Source of the DNA: Fabrea salina
Taxonomy: Eukaryota > Ciliophora > Heterotrichea > Heterotrichida > Fabreidae
DNA: 64,000 bases
Direction of reading: 5' to 3'
Assembly: GCA_022984795.1 (NCBI GenBank)
Contig: JALIHJ010000069.1
Location: 5,001-69,000, forward strand
Shown here piece by piece: positions 19,389-27,927 of the stretch; the first letter of the stretch is position 1, and every line of letters starts with the position of its first letter. The notes beneath the pieces were generated by a model. The model made no database searches and was not told the DNA's origin. It saw only the letters and a program-made list of their open reading frames with translations. The translations under genes and the position numbers were made by a program.

Positions 19389-21080
19389 ATGGCAAACGGT
19401 TCAACCCGCAGAGGAGATGAAACTGAACGCGGTACAGTAGTTGAAGAAAAAATAGTTAAAGTGAACGGAGACGTAGCACTCAGGCGCTACTCCAAAGGAC
19501 GCTTCCTCGGGAAAGGAGGGTTCGCCAGGTGCTATGAATTTATGTCGCTAGACACTAAAAAACTCTTGGCCTCCAAAATAGTTCCTAAAGCTTCACTGAC
19601 TAAGTCCCGCGCAAAACAAAAACTCATGTCAGAGATCAAGATCCACAGGTCACTGCACCACCCAAGCATTGTGGGTTTTGAGCACTTTTTCGAAGACGCT
19701 GAAAACGTGTACATTTTACTCGAACTTTGCACAAACCAAACCATGAACGAACTGCTCCGCAGGCGAAAACGACTGACGGAGCTCGAGGTGCAGTGTTACA
19801 TGCTCCAGTTGCTTTCAGCAGTTAAGTACATGCACTCGCACAACATAATCCACAGGGACTTGAAACTAGGCAACTTGTTCCTTTCAGACAAGATGGAAAT
19901 CAAAATAGGGGACTTCGGACTGGCAACTAAACTCGAATTTGAAGGAGAAAGGAAAAGAACCATTTGTGGAACTCCTAACTACATAGCTCCTGAAGTACTT
20001 GATGGCAAGCAAGGACACTCTTTTGAAGTGGATGTGTGGAGCACTGGAGTCATTATGTACACCCTGCTAGTAGGAAAACCTCCTTTCGAAACTTCTGACG
20101 TAAAAACTACTTACCGACGCATCCGCATGAATGCTTACTCTTTTCCCGAAAACGTTCCTGTGAGTGAATATGCCAAGTCCTTGATTACCCGGATCCTTGT
20201 CAACGACCCAACTAAAAGGCCTTCTGTCGAAGAAGTTCTAAACCACCAGTTCTTCCACCAAGGCAACTCAGTTCCGAAGGTACTGCCTCCTTCCACGCTG
20301 GCATGTCCTCCTTCAGCTTCTTACTTAAGACAGTTTTTGCCTTCAGCACAGCCTGTGTCTAGTACTGGACGCTTAGCTGACACAGCTCCAGCTCCCCTGG
20401 CCAAGGCAACTCACAAACCTGAAGTAGTTGCAACAACTCCTAAAAACAAAGAACCCCTGCGGACTTCGTCAAGTTCTTCTTACAACCCAGCACCCAGTGG
20501 TCCTGAAATTTGGGTCAAGAAGTGGGTGGACTACTCCAGCAAGTACGGACTGGGGTACTTGCTTTCAAATGGAACTACTGGGGTGTTTTTCAACGACTCC
20601 ACTAAAATAATACTGGGACCAGGAGGGCACAAGTTCAACTACATTGAAAGGAGTGGGCCTGAAAAGCAAGACGTGGTTTCTTCACACTTGCTGACTGAGT
20701 ACCCCAAAGAACTCCAAAAAAAGGTTACTTTGCTCCAGCACTTCAGAAGTTACTTAGAAGGAGATGTTAAGCAAGAAACAGCTCTTGACGAAGAAAAGTC
20801 CTCTGAGTCCACTATATACGTGAAGAAGTGGATGCGCACTAGACACGCTATTTTGTTTAGGCTTTCGAACAAAGTAGTCCAGGTTAACTTCCAAGACCAT
20901 ACAGAAATCATTTTGTCAAGTGAAACTCGCATGGTTACCTATGTCAACAAAAAAGGAGAAAGAAGTACTTTCCCGCTTGCAAACGCCCTTGAAAGTTCTA
21001 ATGTAGAAATGACTAAGCGCCTAAAGTACACTAAAGACATTCTAACTCATATGCTGTCAACTCCCCAGAAGCCCCAGTAA
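19389..21080 (+). CDS. PLK: Polo-like kinase
   Basis: 563 residues. The kinase domain (about 35-290) has GKGGFARCYEF, catalytic Lys in LLASKIV, HRDLKLGN, DFGLA and the activation-loop RKRTICGTPNYIAPEVL with the Thr equivalent to human PLK1 T210 (about T191). Two polo boxes follow: PB1 from about 373 (IWVKKWVDYSSKYGLGYLL) and PB2 from about 477 (IYVKKWMRTRHAILFRLS). PB1 keeps the phosphopeptide-pocket Trp. In PB2 the human His538-Thr-Lys540 pincer reads His-Thr-Glu (DHTEIIL, Glu at about 506), a charge reversal that may alter substrate docking. Polo kinases drive mitosis, centriole or basal-body duplication and cytokinesis. Confidence 0.95.
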   Translation: MANGSTRRGDETERGTVVEEKIVKVNGDVALRRYSKGRFLGKGGFARCYEFMSLDTKKLLASKIVPKASLTKSRAKQKLMSEIKIHRSLHHPSIVGFEHFFEDAENVYILLELCTNQTMNELLRRRKRLTELEVQCYMLQLLSAVKYMHSHNIIHRDLKLGNLFLSDKMEIKIGDFGLATKLEFEGERKRTICGTPNYIAPEVLDGKQGHSFEVDVWSTGVIMYTLLVGKPPFETSDVKTTYRRIRMNAYSFPENVPVSEYAKSLITRILVNDPTKRPSVEEVLNHQFFHQGNSVPKVLPPSTLACPPSASYLRQFLPSAQPVSSTGRLADTAPAPLAKATHKPEVVATTPKNKEPLRTSSSSSYNPAPSGPEIWVKKWVDYSSKYGLGYLLSNGTTGVFFNDSTKIILGPGGHKFNYIERSGPEKQDVVSSHLLTEYPKELQKKVTLLQHFRSYLEGDVKQETALDEEKSSESTIYVKKWMRTRHAILFRLSNKVVQVNFQDHTEIILSSETRMVTYVNKKGERSTFPLANALESSNVEMTKRLKYTKDILTHMLSTPQKPQ

Positions 21081-21106
21081 GTTATAAGCCTAAATGCGAC
21101 TTTAAA

Positions 21107-22183
21107 ATGGAGCCTAAGAAAGTGCCTTGGCTGAACTGGAACGAGTGGATTGCAGTTTACAGTAGTTTAGAAAACAACCCAGGCAAGTCCCTTGAAACAA
21201 TGGAAGTTTGGAAAGTAAGGAGCAGCTTGCCTGTTATGGTTGAAGCCACTAGGTCAATCCTCAAAGTGTGCTTTGAACTCACCCAAACTTACGACCTTAA
21301 ACTCCTTGAAACACTCAACTTGGAAGCTGCTAGGTTTGCAGTTGGTTTGTGCATCACTCGAATAGTTAACCAAGTGTGTGACTTGAACTTCGAAAGAGGA
21401 AAAAGCATCCAAGCCACTGCCAAGACACTAGGAATCAGTGAGTACGTAGTGGAGTTAAGGCATTCTGTTACTCACGGAGCTTTGCCTGAAGCACTTCTTT
21501 TAGCAAAGGGACTAAGTCACTTGTACTCTTGGTTGATTGAACACTACTGGAACCACCAAGCAAGTCTTTACTTAGAAAACCACGAAAAAGTCATGAGGCA
21601 ACTCAAAAGGTACAAGACAAAGGCCCTTATTACAGAGGACAACTACTTAGTTGCTAAGTTCCTTGAAAACTTGTTTCCTGAAGAAACACCTTGTTTCCGA
21701 GGTGAAATTGCTGAGGAGCTAGCCAAAATGAGACTGGAAATCAGAGACGAAGCTTGGGCAATACTGTTTGTTGAACTTCAAAGTAAGGTTAAGAAACTGC
21801 CTGAAGCAGTAATCCAGGCCTTTTTAGCTAACTTAAAACGAGAAAGAATTTCTTTGGAAAAACTAAAACAAGTAATTGAAGAAGTTTTGACTCTTTCAGA
21901 TGGACTGAAGTTAATGGTGACTCCTTGTGTGAAGCACTTAGTGACTCTCCAAAACACTGAAAAGCTAGCATTTGAGATTGTTGGGTTGCTGGTTGAGCAC
22001 AAGGTATTTGAAACTAAGGTGCTAGAAACGATGAGTGAACTAAGGGGTGTCTGCAGGTTTTCACACAAAAAACTAAGTGGTCAAACAGAAAGTGGAGTTC
22101 CTGACCTAAACAAGTGGTGGAAGGTTAAAACTTGGGACCCCAAACCACTGGGATGCTATAGTTACTTTAACAATAATAACTAA
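21107..22183 (+). CDS. LAS1: LAS1-like pre-rRNA endonuclease
   Basis: 358 residues. The N-terminal 150 residues match LAS1: WNEWIAVYSSL, ISEYVVELRHSVTHGALPEA. The RHSVTH segment (R118, H119, H123) is the HEPN RNase signature. LAS1 with the kinase Grc3 cleaves ITS2 during large-subunit rRNA maturation; Grc3 is not in this window. The C-terminal half is helical and divergent. The last base of the TAA is the first base of the next gene's ATG (TAATG). Confidence 0.85.
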   Translation: MEPKKVPWLNWNEWIAVYSSLENNPGKSLETMEVWKVRSSLPVMVEATRSILKVCFELTQTYDLKLLETLNLEAARFAVGLCITRIVNQVCDLNFERGKSIQATAKTLGISEYVVELRHSVTHGALPEALLLAKGLSHLYSWLIEHYWNHQASLYLENHEKVMRQLKRYKTKALITEDNYLVAKFLENLFPEETPCFRGEIAEELAKMRLEIRDEAWAILFVELQSKVKKLPEAVIQAFLANLKRERISLEKLKQVIEEVLTLSDGLKLMVTPCVKHLVTLQNTEKLAFEIVGLLVEHKVFETKVLETMSELRGVCRFSHKKLSGQTESGVPDLNKWWKVKTWDPKPLGCYSYFNNNN

Positions 22184-25100
22184 TGTCTAGAAGAGAACAA
22201 AGAGACGCAGTGTGGGATATCTTTAAGTCAGCACCTACTCCACCTAAGTCCCGACAGTCCAACTTGCCTGATATCTCCAACAGGTCTTCCAAAGCCTCAA
22301 TTCCTGAAAGAGCAGAAACTCCCAAGTCTTACATGAAAGAAGACATGTCAGTTATAGAACTCAGGGGCAGGCTTAGAGAAGTCGAAGTCCAGTTGCTAGA
22401 CGTCAGGGCAGCTGTGGAAAGAAGAATGTCTTCTTTTCTGGACGAGTTTCCCAACAGACTGCACCAAGAACTCAAGCACATCAGCGACAGGGACTCCCAC
22501 CTCTGGTCACAAAACACCCAGCAAGTCAACAAAATCCAAGAGTCACTTAAAGTCTTCCAGGAGTCCTCACGCACAGGGCAGCAAGGTCTGTTCAACGAAG
22601 TCACTTCACTCAGACGCAGAGTGGAACAACTTGAACTCAACAAAACTGAAGCAGTGCAAGTTCCTAGAGTTGAAAAGTCCCAAGAACTCAACCCCATGGT
22701 TCTTGAAAGGATCCAAAGTTCTTTCCAGTCACTCCGAGAAGCACTTCAAGACGAACAACAACGCCGTGAAAATGCACAAAAAGAGTCAACGCGGCAAATC
22801 CAGGAACTGCACGAACAACTGCGCACACAAGAAAAGCAGTTAGCTACTAAGTTCCAGTCCTACCGGGACGACATTATGCACGCGCAAACTGAAAGCAGAG
22901 AAAAAGCTGCTAAACTAGAACACATGAAGCAAAACCAGTACCGAGAAGAAACCTACTACTTAAGGTCCATAGTGAACAACCTGCAAAAGAAAGTGGACGA
23001 AGAAACTTCTTTGAGAGGCCAGGTGGAAAGGGACTACAGACAGTGGACTGAAAACAAACTCCAGGGCGTGCAGCAGTTCGTGAGCACTGATAAAAGGAAC
23101 TTTGAAGAAAAAGAAAGGAAAATAGTAGAAATGGTCCAGGAAGGACTGGGAGCTCTGCACGAAATCATTGCACGCACAAGGGAAGCTTCTAACTACCAAG
23201 TGAGCAAAGTAGAAACTCTCATTAACGAAAACATCAAAGAAATCATAGAAGCAGTGAGCACCATAAAGAACAACCTGCACCAAAGAATGGAAGGCATCGA
23301 GCACAGTCTCCACGAAGAGTCTAGGTACAGACTGGAACAACAAGAAAACTTCCAAAACAACCTGCAAGCCCTAGCTTCTTCTATTGAAAAAAGCAAAGTG
23401 GACCTTGAAAACCAAATAATGTCCAGTGAAAACAGAACAGGTGCCTCTATCTACACCCTAGAACAAAAAACAAACCAAAACCAAAAAGAACTGGAAGAGT
23501 GGAAAGTCACTCGTGCTGCTGAAATTGAAAATGCCAACCAGTCTGTGCTTTCCCAGTTGGAGTCTGACAAAGACTCTGTTCACAAAACTCTAGACAAACT
23601 AACTAGAGAAGCCCAGGTCCTCAAAAAAGAAGTAAGGAACTCCCAGGAGTACTTCGAAAACTTAGTTGAACAAGCTAAGTCCAAGATCACTCACGAAGAC
23701 TCACTGCTGGAACAACGTCTTAACTCAGCAATTACAGTGATTTCAGACCAACTGAACAAAGAGATCCACGACTACCAAGTAAGCACTCAAAGACACATAT
23801 CTAACTTTGAGTTTGAACAAGCCAAAACTTTAGCTAGTAGAATTGACCAACTCCAAAGAGGCACCAAAGACGAAATAGCTTATGCAGTCAAAGAAGAAAT
23901 GAAGCAGAGAAAGGGTGACATTCTTTCCCAGGACAACTCTATGCGTTCACACGTGTCTGAAATCCAAAGTTACTTAATGCAAATTTTCAGTGAAAAACTG
24001 TCTGAAGTCTTTGCAAGCATTGAAGGCACCCAGTCTCAGGTCCAAAAAGTCCAAAAAACAATTAATGAGTTTAAAGGGGAAGTGAACTATGCACACAATG
24101 ACATTTACGAGTTTCTAAAGAGTTCTGACGAAGACCTCAAGCAGTGGGCCCAAGAAGAACTCCAGAAAGTCAAAGACAAACTAACTCAAGACCTAAAAAC
24201 CAAAACCCGCCAGCTAGAGTCTAACTTAGACTCCACTAAGGAGTTACTGAGTGAAAGTATCCAGCAAACTTCTGAAGGCCTTAAGTCAGAGTTTAAGCAC
24301 TTGCTTACCCAAGAGTCAGCTGAAAGAAACAGCTCAGAACAAAGCATAATGCATAACCTGGACCAAAGGATAACGTCTTTAGAAGACTACACTAAGTTCA
24401 CTATCAACAAAAACATAGAAACACTTAAGTCAGAGGTTTCTTTGGAACTTGAACAGGAAAGAAATAAGAGACACACTTCGGACTGGAACACCAAAAACAA
24501 GTTTATAGACTTAGAAATTAAGCAGTCGGTCGAAAGGTGTGTAGAAGACATGGTAAGTCAAGTTTCACAAGTTGAATTCAAAGGGTCCCTAGAAGAGTCT
24601 TTGCAAAGCAAACTAGAAGAAACCAAACAAAACCTAGAAGCAAAGGTGGAAGCCCAGGCCTGCTTGACCAAAGTCATAGACTACTTAGTTAACCAAGAAA
24701 TCAAAGAGTCAATTCTTCACTCCGAAAAGAACATTGACACCATGTTTGAGAACTTAGAAAAACTCCACGAGTCCATTAACCAAACAATACAAGACAACGA
24801 AGAAGCTTTGAGAGAGGAACTCAGCTCCTTGAACAAAGAAGTTTCAGGACTCCAAGAAGAAGTCCAGGACAGGTTTGACCAAGTCTACGAACAAGTAGAC
24901 ACTAACACAGCAGTTTTAGAAGAAGTCCAGGTGCAGCAAGTAGTGTCTTCTATGCTATACAAACTAGAACGTCCTGAAAGCATCACTAACAAGACTAGCT
25001 TGAACCTTGCTTTAGAGGAACTCTCCAACATCAAGTACAACTTTCAACAAGACAAGTACCAAATTGAAGCCCAAATAAAAAAACAAATGCAGGAGCCCCT

Positions 25101-25566
25101 AGAAAGCATTCAAGAAGAAATTGCAGCTTTTTCTGAAAACCTGGAGTTGTTTGAAAACAGCTTGAACCACGTACAAACTTCAGACATTCCAGAGATCCAA
25201 AAGAAACTAGTTGAGTTAGACCAAAGCAACCCCAACAATGGCAACTTAAGCACACTCAACCAAGAAGTTGAACAACTAAAACAACTACTTCAGGAAAAGT
25301 CCGACACTGGGCTTTCAGAAAAGGTTAAGGAGTTCCAGACCCAAGTTACCGAACTCAAAGAAGCCATCCAAGCTATTGAAAAAGACAAAGACACAGTAAC
25401 TACAGACTTGTCTTCCAAACTCCAAAACATGAACGGCAAGTTAAACGAAGTCCAAAGTGCTGTGCAAGCTGACCTTGCCAAGGCCACTTCCCAACAAGAC
25501 CAGCACCAACAGTCAGTTATGCAGCAACTTGACAAATTGTACTCTGCTCTTCAAAATTTAAAGTAA
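22183..25566 (+). CDS. Long coiled-coil protein
   Basis: 1,127 residues. A short basic, Ser/Pro-rich head (1-55; PPKSRQSNLPDISNRSSKAS) precedes about 1,050 residues of nearly uninterrupted coiled coil rich in Gln, Glu, Lys and Ser, ending in LYSALQNLK. No catalytic or membrane segment is seen. Proteins of this form are typical of ciliary, basal-body or cortical scaffolds, but length and composition alone do not identify it. The start codon overlaps the LAS1 stop and the stop directly abuts the kelch gene's ATG, so three genes have no spacer. Confidence 0.8.
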   Translation: MSRREQRDAVWDIFKSAPTPPKSRQSNLPDISNRSSKASIPERAETPKSYMKEDMSVIELRGRLREVEVQLLDVRAAVERRMSSFLDEFPNRLHQELKHISDRDSHLWSQNTQQVNKIQESLKVFQESSRTGQQGLFNEVTSLRRRVEQLELNKTEAVQVPRVEKSQELNPMVLERIQSSFQSLREALQDEQQRRENAQKESTRQIQELHEQLRTQEKQLATKFQSYRDDIMHAQTESREKAAKLEHMKQNQYREETYYLRSIVNNLQKKVDEETSLRGQVERDYRQWTENKLQGVQQFVSTDKRNFEEKERKIVEMVQEGLGALHEIIARTREASNYQVSKVETLINENIKEIIEAVSTIKNNLHQRMEGIEHSLHEESRYRLEQQENFQNNLQALASSIEKSKVDLENQIMSSENRTGASIYTLEQKTNQNQKELEEWKVTRAAEIENANQSVLSQLESDKDSVHKTLDKLTREAQVLKKEVRNSQEYFENLVEQAKSKITHEDSLLEQRLNSAITVISDQLNKEIHDYQVSTQRHISNFEFEQAKTLASRIDQLQRGTKDEIAYAVKEEMKQRKGDILSQDNSMRSHVSEIQSYLMQIFSEKLSEVFASIEGTQSQVQKVQKTINEFKGEVNYAHNDIYEFLKSSDEDLKQWAQEELQKVKDKLTQDLKTKTRQLESNLDSTKELLSESIQQTSEGLKSEFKHLLTQESAERNSSEQSIMHNLDQRITSLEDYTKFTINKNIETLKSEVSLELEQERNKRHTSDWNTKNKFIDLEIKQSVERCVEDMVSQVSQVEFKGSLEESLQSKLEETKQNLEAKVEAQACLTKVIDYLVNQEIKESILHSEKNIDTMFENLEKLHESINQTIQDNEEALREELSSLNKEVSGLQEEVQDRFDQVYEQVDTNTAVLEEVQVQQVVSSMLYKLERPESITNKTSLNLALEELSNIKYNFQQDKYQIEAQIKKQMQEPLESIQEEIAAFSENLELFENSLNHVQTSDIPEIQKKLVELDQSNPNNGNLSTLNQEVEQLKQLLQEKSDTGLSEKVKEFQTQVTELKEAIQAIEKDKDTVTTDLSSKLQNMNGKLNEVQSAVQADLAKATSQQDQHQQSVMQQLDKLYSALQNLK

Positions 25567-26832
25567 ATGGAAGAGGTTAAGCAACGTGTAGACTTAACTG
25601 TTGAAACCCAAAAAAGGGAAGAAGAGCCCTTCAGTGAACTGTGGGAAGAAATCAGGACCAAAGAAGAACACCCTAGCCGCAGGAGTTACCATACAGGCTG
25701 CTCATGGAAGAACTCAATGCTGATAGTGGGGGGTCAGGACCTGCGAGAGGGTCCCCAGGGAGGACTGTGGGTGTTCCATCCCCGGTCTACTTCTTGGGAA
25801 GAAGAAGGCTGGCAGAAAGTAGTTGACCTTCCTTTTCTCAACGGAGTTTACAGACTCACTTCAGTTGTCAAAGACGACTCTTTGTACCTTTTTGGAGGAA
25901 CTGACGGAGACGTTGAGTTCAACAAAGTGCTTTTACTTAACCTCACAGACAACACTGTTGAAGAAATTCTTCCCTCAGACCCCAACTGCCCGCCTCCTTT
26001 GGACTCTCACTCTGCTAATCTTTTTGAGGACTCTGCTGGGAGTTGGATGTTAGTTTTTGGAGGGTTCATGAGGGGAGTTAGGAGCAACAATGTTTACGGG
26101 TTTAACTTGAACAACCATACTTGGCGCAAGATCCAAACGAACGACGGACCTGTAGCTAGGTCTAACCACTCTGCTGTTGTCTACAACGAGTGTCTTTACG
26201 TTTTCGGAGGGTCTGACGAAGAAGGAGTTAAGTTAAACGACTTGTGGAAACTGGACCTGAACACTTTTAGGTGGGAACAAGTGCAGTGCAAGGGGGAAGT
26301 TCCCAGTGGCAGGTCAGGACACTCAGCTGTTGCCTACAAAGACGTGATGATTGTGTTTGGAGGGATGAAAGACATCACTAAAGAAACTAACGAGATGTTT
26401 TCTTACCACTTCGGCAACAACACTTGGACTATGTTTCAGTACGAAACCCAAGTCAAAGACCCAGTTTCTGCAGAGCAACTTGAAGAGTACAAAAAGTCCA
26501 AGATCTCTCCTGTCCGTAAAAACGGGTCCAAAGACCCCAGTCCTAACAAAAGTCCTACTAGAAGTCTTAATAAGAGTCCTACACGCTCTCCAACCAAGCT
26601 TCCATCCCCAGAAAGAAACGCCCGCAAAAAACGCACTTTGTATGAAGGTCCTCCAAGTCCTTTAGTAGGCAGAGTCAAAGGACGCGTTCCTCATCCTAGG
26701 GACGGACACTCAGCTGTGTTGATTGCAGAAAGCATGTACATTTTTGGAGGCGACAGACACCAAATGCCCTTCAACGACTTGTACGCTTACCAACTGCAAG
26801 AAACTACCGTGAAAACTCCTATAAGACAATAA
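25567..26832 (+). CDS. Kelch-repeat protein
   Basis: 421 residues forming a kelch propeller. Repeats carry the double-Gly and paired aromatics, e.g. DSLYLFGGTDGDVEFNKVLL, WMLVFGGFMRGVRSNNVYGF, CLYVFGGSDEEGVKLNDLW and SMYIFGGDRHQMPFNDLYAY. Between the fifth and last blades lies an unusual basic Ser-Pro-rich insert (about 312-358) with repeated SPT(R/K) units, a pattern seen in DNA- or microtubule-binding tails and in CDK sites. The propeller probably binds protein. No BTB or F-box is attached. It starts immediately after the upstream TAA and converges on the next gene with a 9-bp gap. Confidence 0.87.
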   Translation: MEEVKQRVDLTVETQKREEEPFSELWEEIRTKEEHPSRRSYHTGCSWKNSMLIVGGQDLREGPQGGLWVFHPRSTSWEEEGWQKVVDLPFLNGVYRLTSVVKDDSLYLFGGTDGDVEFNKVLLLNLTDNTVEEILPSDPNCPPPLDSHSANLFEDSAGSWMLVFGGFMRGVRSNNVYGFNLNNHTWRKIQTNDGPVARSNHSAVVYNECLYVFGGSDEEGVKLNDLWKLDLNTFRWEQVQCKGEVPSGRSGHSAVAYKDVMIVFGGMKDITKETNEMFSYHFGNNTWTMFQYETQVKDPVSAEQLEEYKKSKISPVRKNGSKDPSPNKSPTRSLNKSPTRSPTKLPSPERNARKKRTLYEGPPSPLVGRVKGRVPHPRDGHSAVLIAESMYIFGGDRHQMPFNDLYAYQLQETTVKTPIRQ

Positions 26833-26841
26833 GAAAACTAG

Positions 26842-27903
26842 TTACTTACGAGCTGAAAGTTGTTGGTAGAGTTTTTCAAGTTTGGCCCTTTTGGAAGTTT
26901 TGGTTCGTTTCTTAGGTTTGGCTTTGGTTTCTTCTTTGGAAGAGTCTGGAGTGGGACTGCGGGACTTTTTGAGGTCATGGGAGTTCAAGCGCTTTCTGGG
27001 GGGAGTTGGTGACCTAGGTTGGGGACTTTTGGCTCTTTTAGTTTCAGTTTTAGTTTCAGTTTTGGTGAGAACTTTAGGGGGTTCTTTGTTCTGTTCTAGT
27101 TTGAGAACACGTTTAGTGATTTCTTGAACGTCTTTGCTGAGTGAGTTTTGGAGGTCAGCGTAGTCTTTGACCATCTCAGTGATCTTATCTACAGTTGCAG
27201 TAACTTCTGAAGTAATGGTGTTTTGGATCTCTTCCCAGTCGAAGTTCTGGACTTTTTTAATTTCTTTTTCACAAACAGAAATCCTATTGATGGTGTCTTC
27301 AGCTAGTTTGTTGCAGGTCTTTTCAGCTTCCCAAGCCGCATCAGCAGCTTGTTTGGCAAGGGTTTCTTTTTCCTGGGAGGACTTTTCCAGGAAGTCCTTT
27401 GCAAAAGACCCCTTTTGGAGGCTTTGTTCGAGTTCTCTGTGGGAGTCTTGGAGTTTTTGGTCGATTTCTTGGGTGTTTTGTTTGAGTAGTTTGCGAATCC
27501 GAGTTTCAGTGTCTTGCAAAGCAGTGTCTACTTGTGAAAGGAACTCAGGAGTTTTGTAGTTTTGGAATTTGTTTTCTAAAGTAGCAAGGCGGAGTTCTAT
27601 TGCCCGCAAAGTAGAGGGAAGACTAGGGTCGTGCTCCGATGAGTCTACGTGGGATTGCTGGAGTTTAAGCACTCTAGTTAAGTTGAGGATTTTGTCTTCA
27701 GCAGTGTTGAGTTGTGCTTGGAGTTGCTGGATTCTTTGTTCCATGAGCTGACTGTTGAGAAGGGCCTGTGAAGCTTCCTGGAGTTTGGCCTCTAAGCACT
27801 GGACGTAGTTCTGTTTGTCAAGCATTCCAGAGCTCCTGGGTTCGGGAGACTGGGATCGCACTCTTTGATGGTATTTTTCCAAATAAGATTGCGGTTTAGA
27901 CAT
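26842..27903 (-). CDS. Coiled-coil protein with basic Ser-Pro tail
   Basis: 353 residues. Coiled coil covers about 25-275 (LEAKLQEASQALLNSQLMEQ, AIELRLATLENKFQNY). The C-terminal 75 residues are strongly basic with TETKTETKRAKSPQPRSPTP and further SPTP sites, resembling microtubule-associated tails with proline-directed phosphorylation sites. The kelch protein on the opposite strand has a similar SPT-rich insert, which may hint at a shared setting, but this is inference. No known family recognised. The carboxypeptidase gene lies 24 bp upstream on the same strand. Confidence 0.75.
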   Translation of the reverse strand: MSKPQSYLEKYHQRVRSQSPEPRSSGMLDKQNYVQCLEAKLQEASQALLNSQLMEQRIQQLQAQLNTAEDKILNLTRVLKLQQSHVDSSEHDPSLPSTLRAIELRLATLENKFQNYKTPEFLSQVDTALQDTETRIRKLLKQNTQEIDQKLQDSHRELEQSLQKGSFAKDFLEKSSQEKETLAKQAADAAWEAEKTCNKLAEDTINRISVCEKEIKKVQNFDWEEIQNTITSEVTATVDKITEMVKDYADLQNSLSKDVQEITKRVLKLEQNKEPPKVLTKTETKTETKRAKSPQPRSPTPPRKRLNSHDLKKSRSPTPDSSKEETKAKPKKRTKTSKRAKLEKLYQQLSARK

Positions 27904-27927
27904 TTAAATTCGACAAATTTAAAGGTT

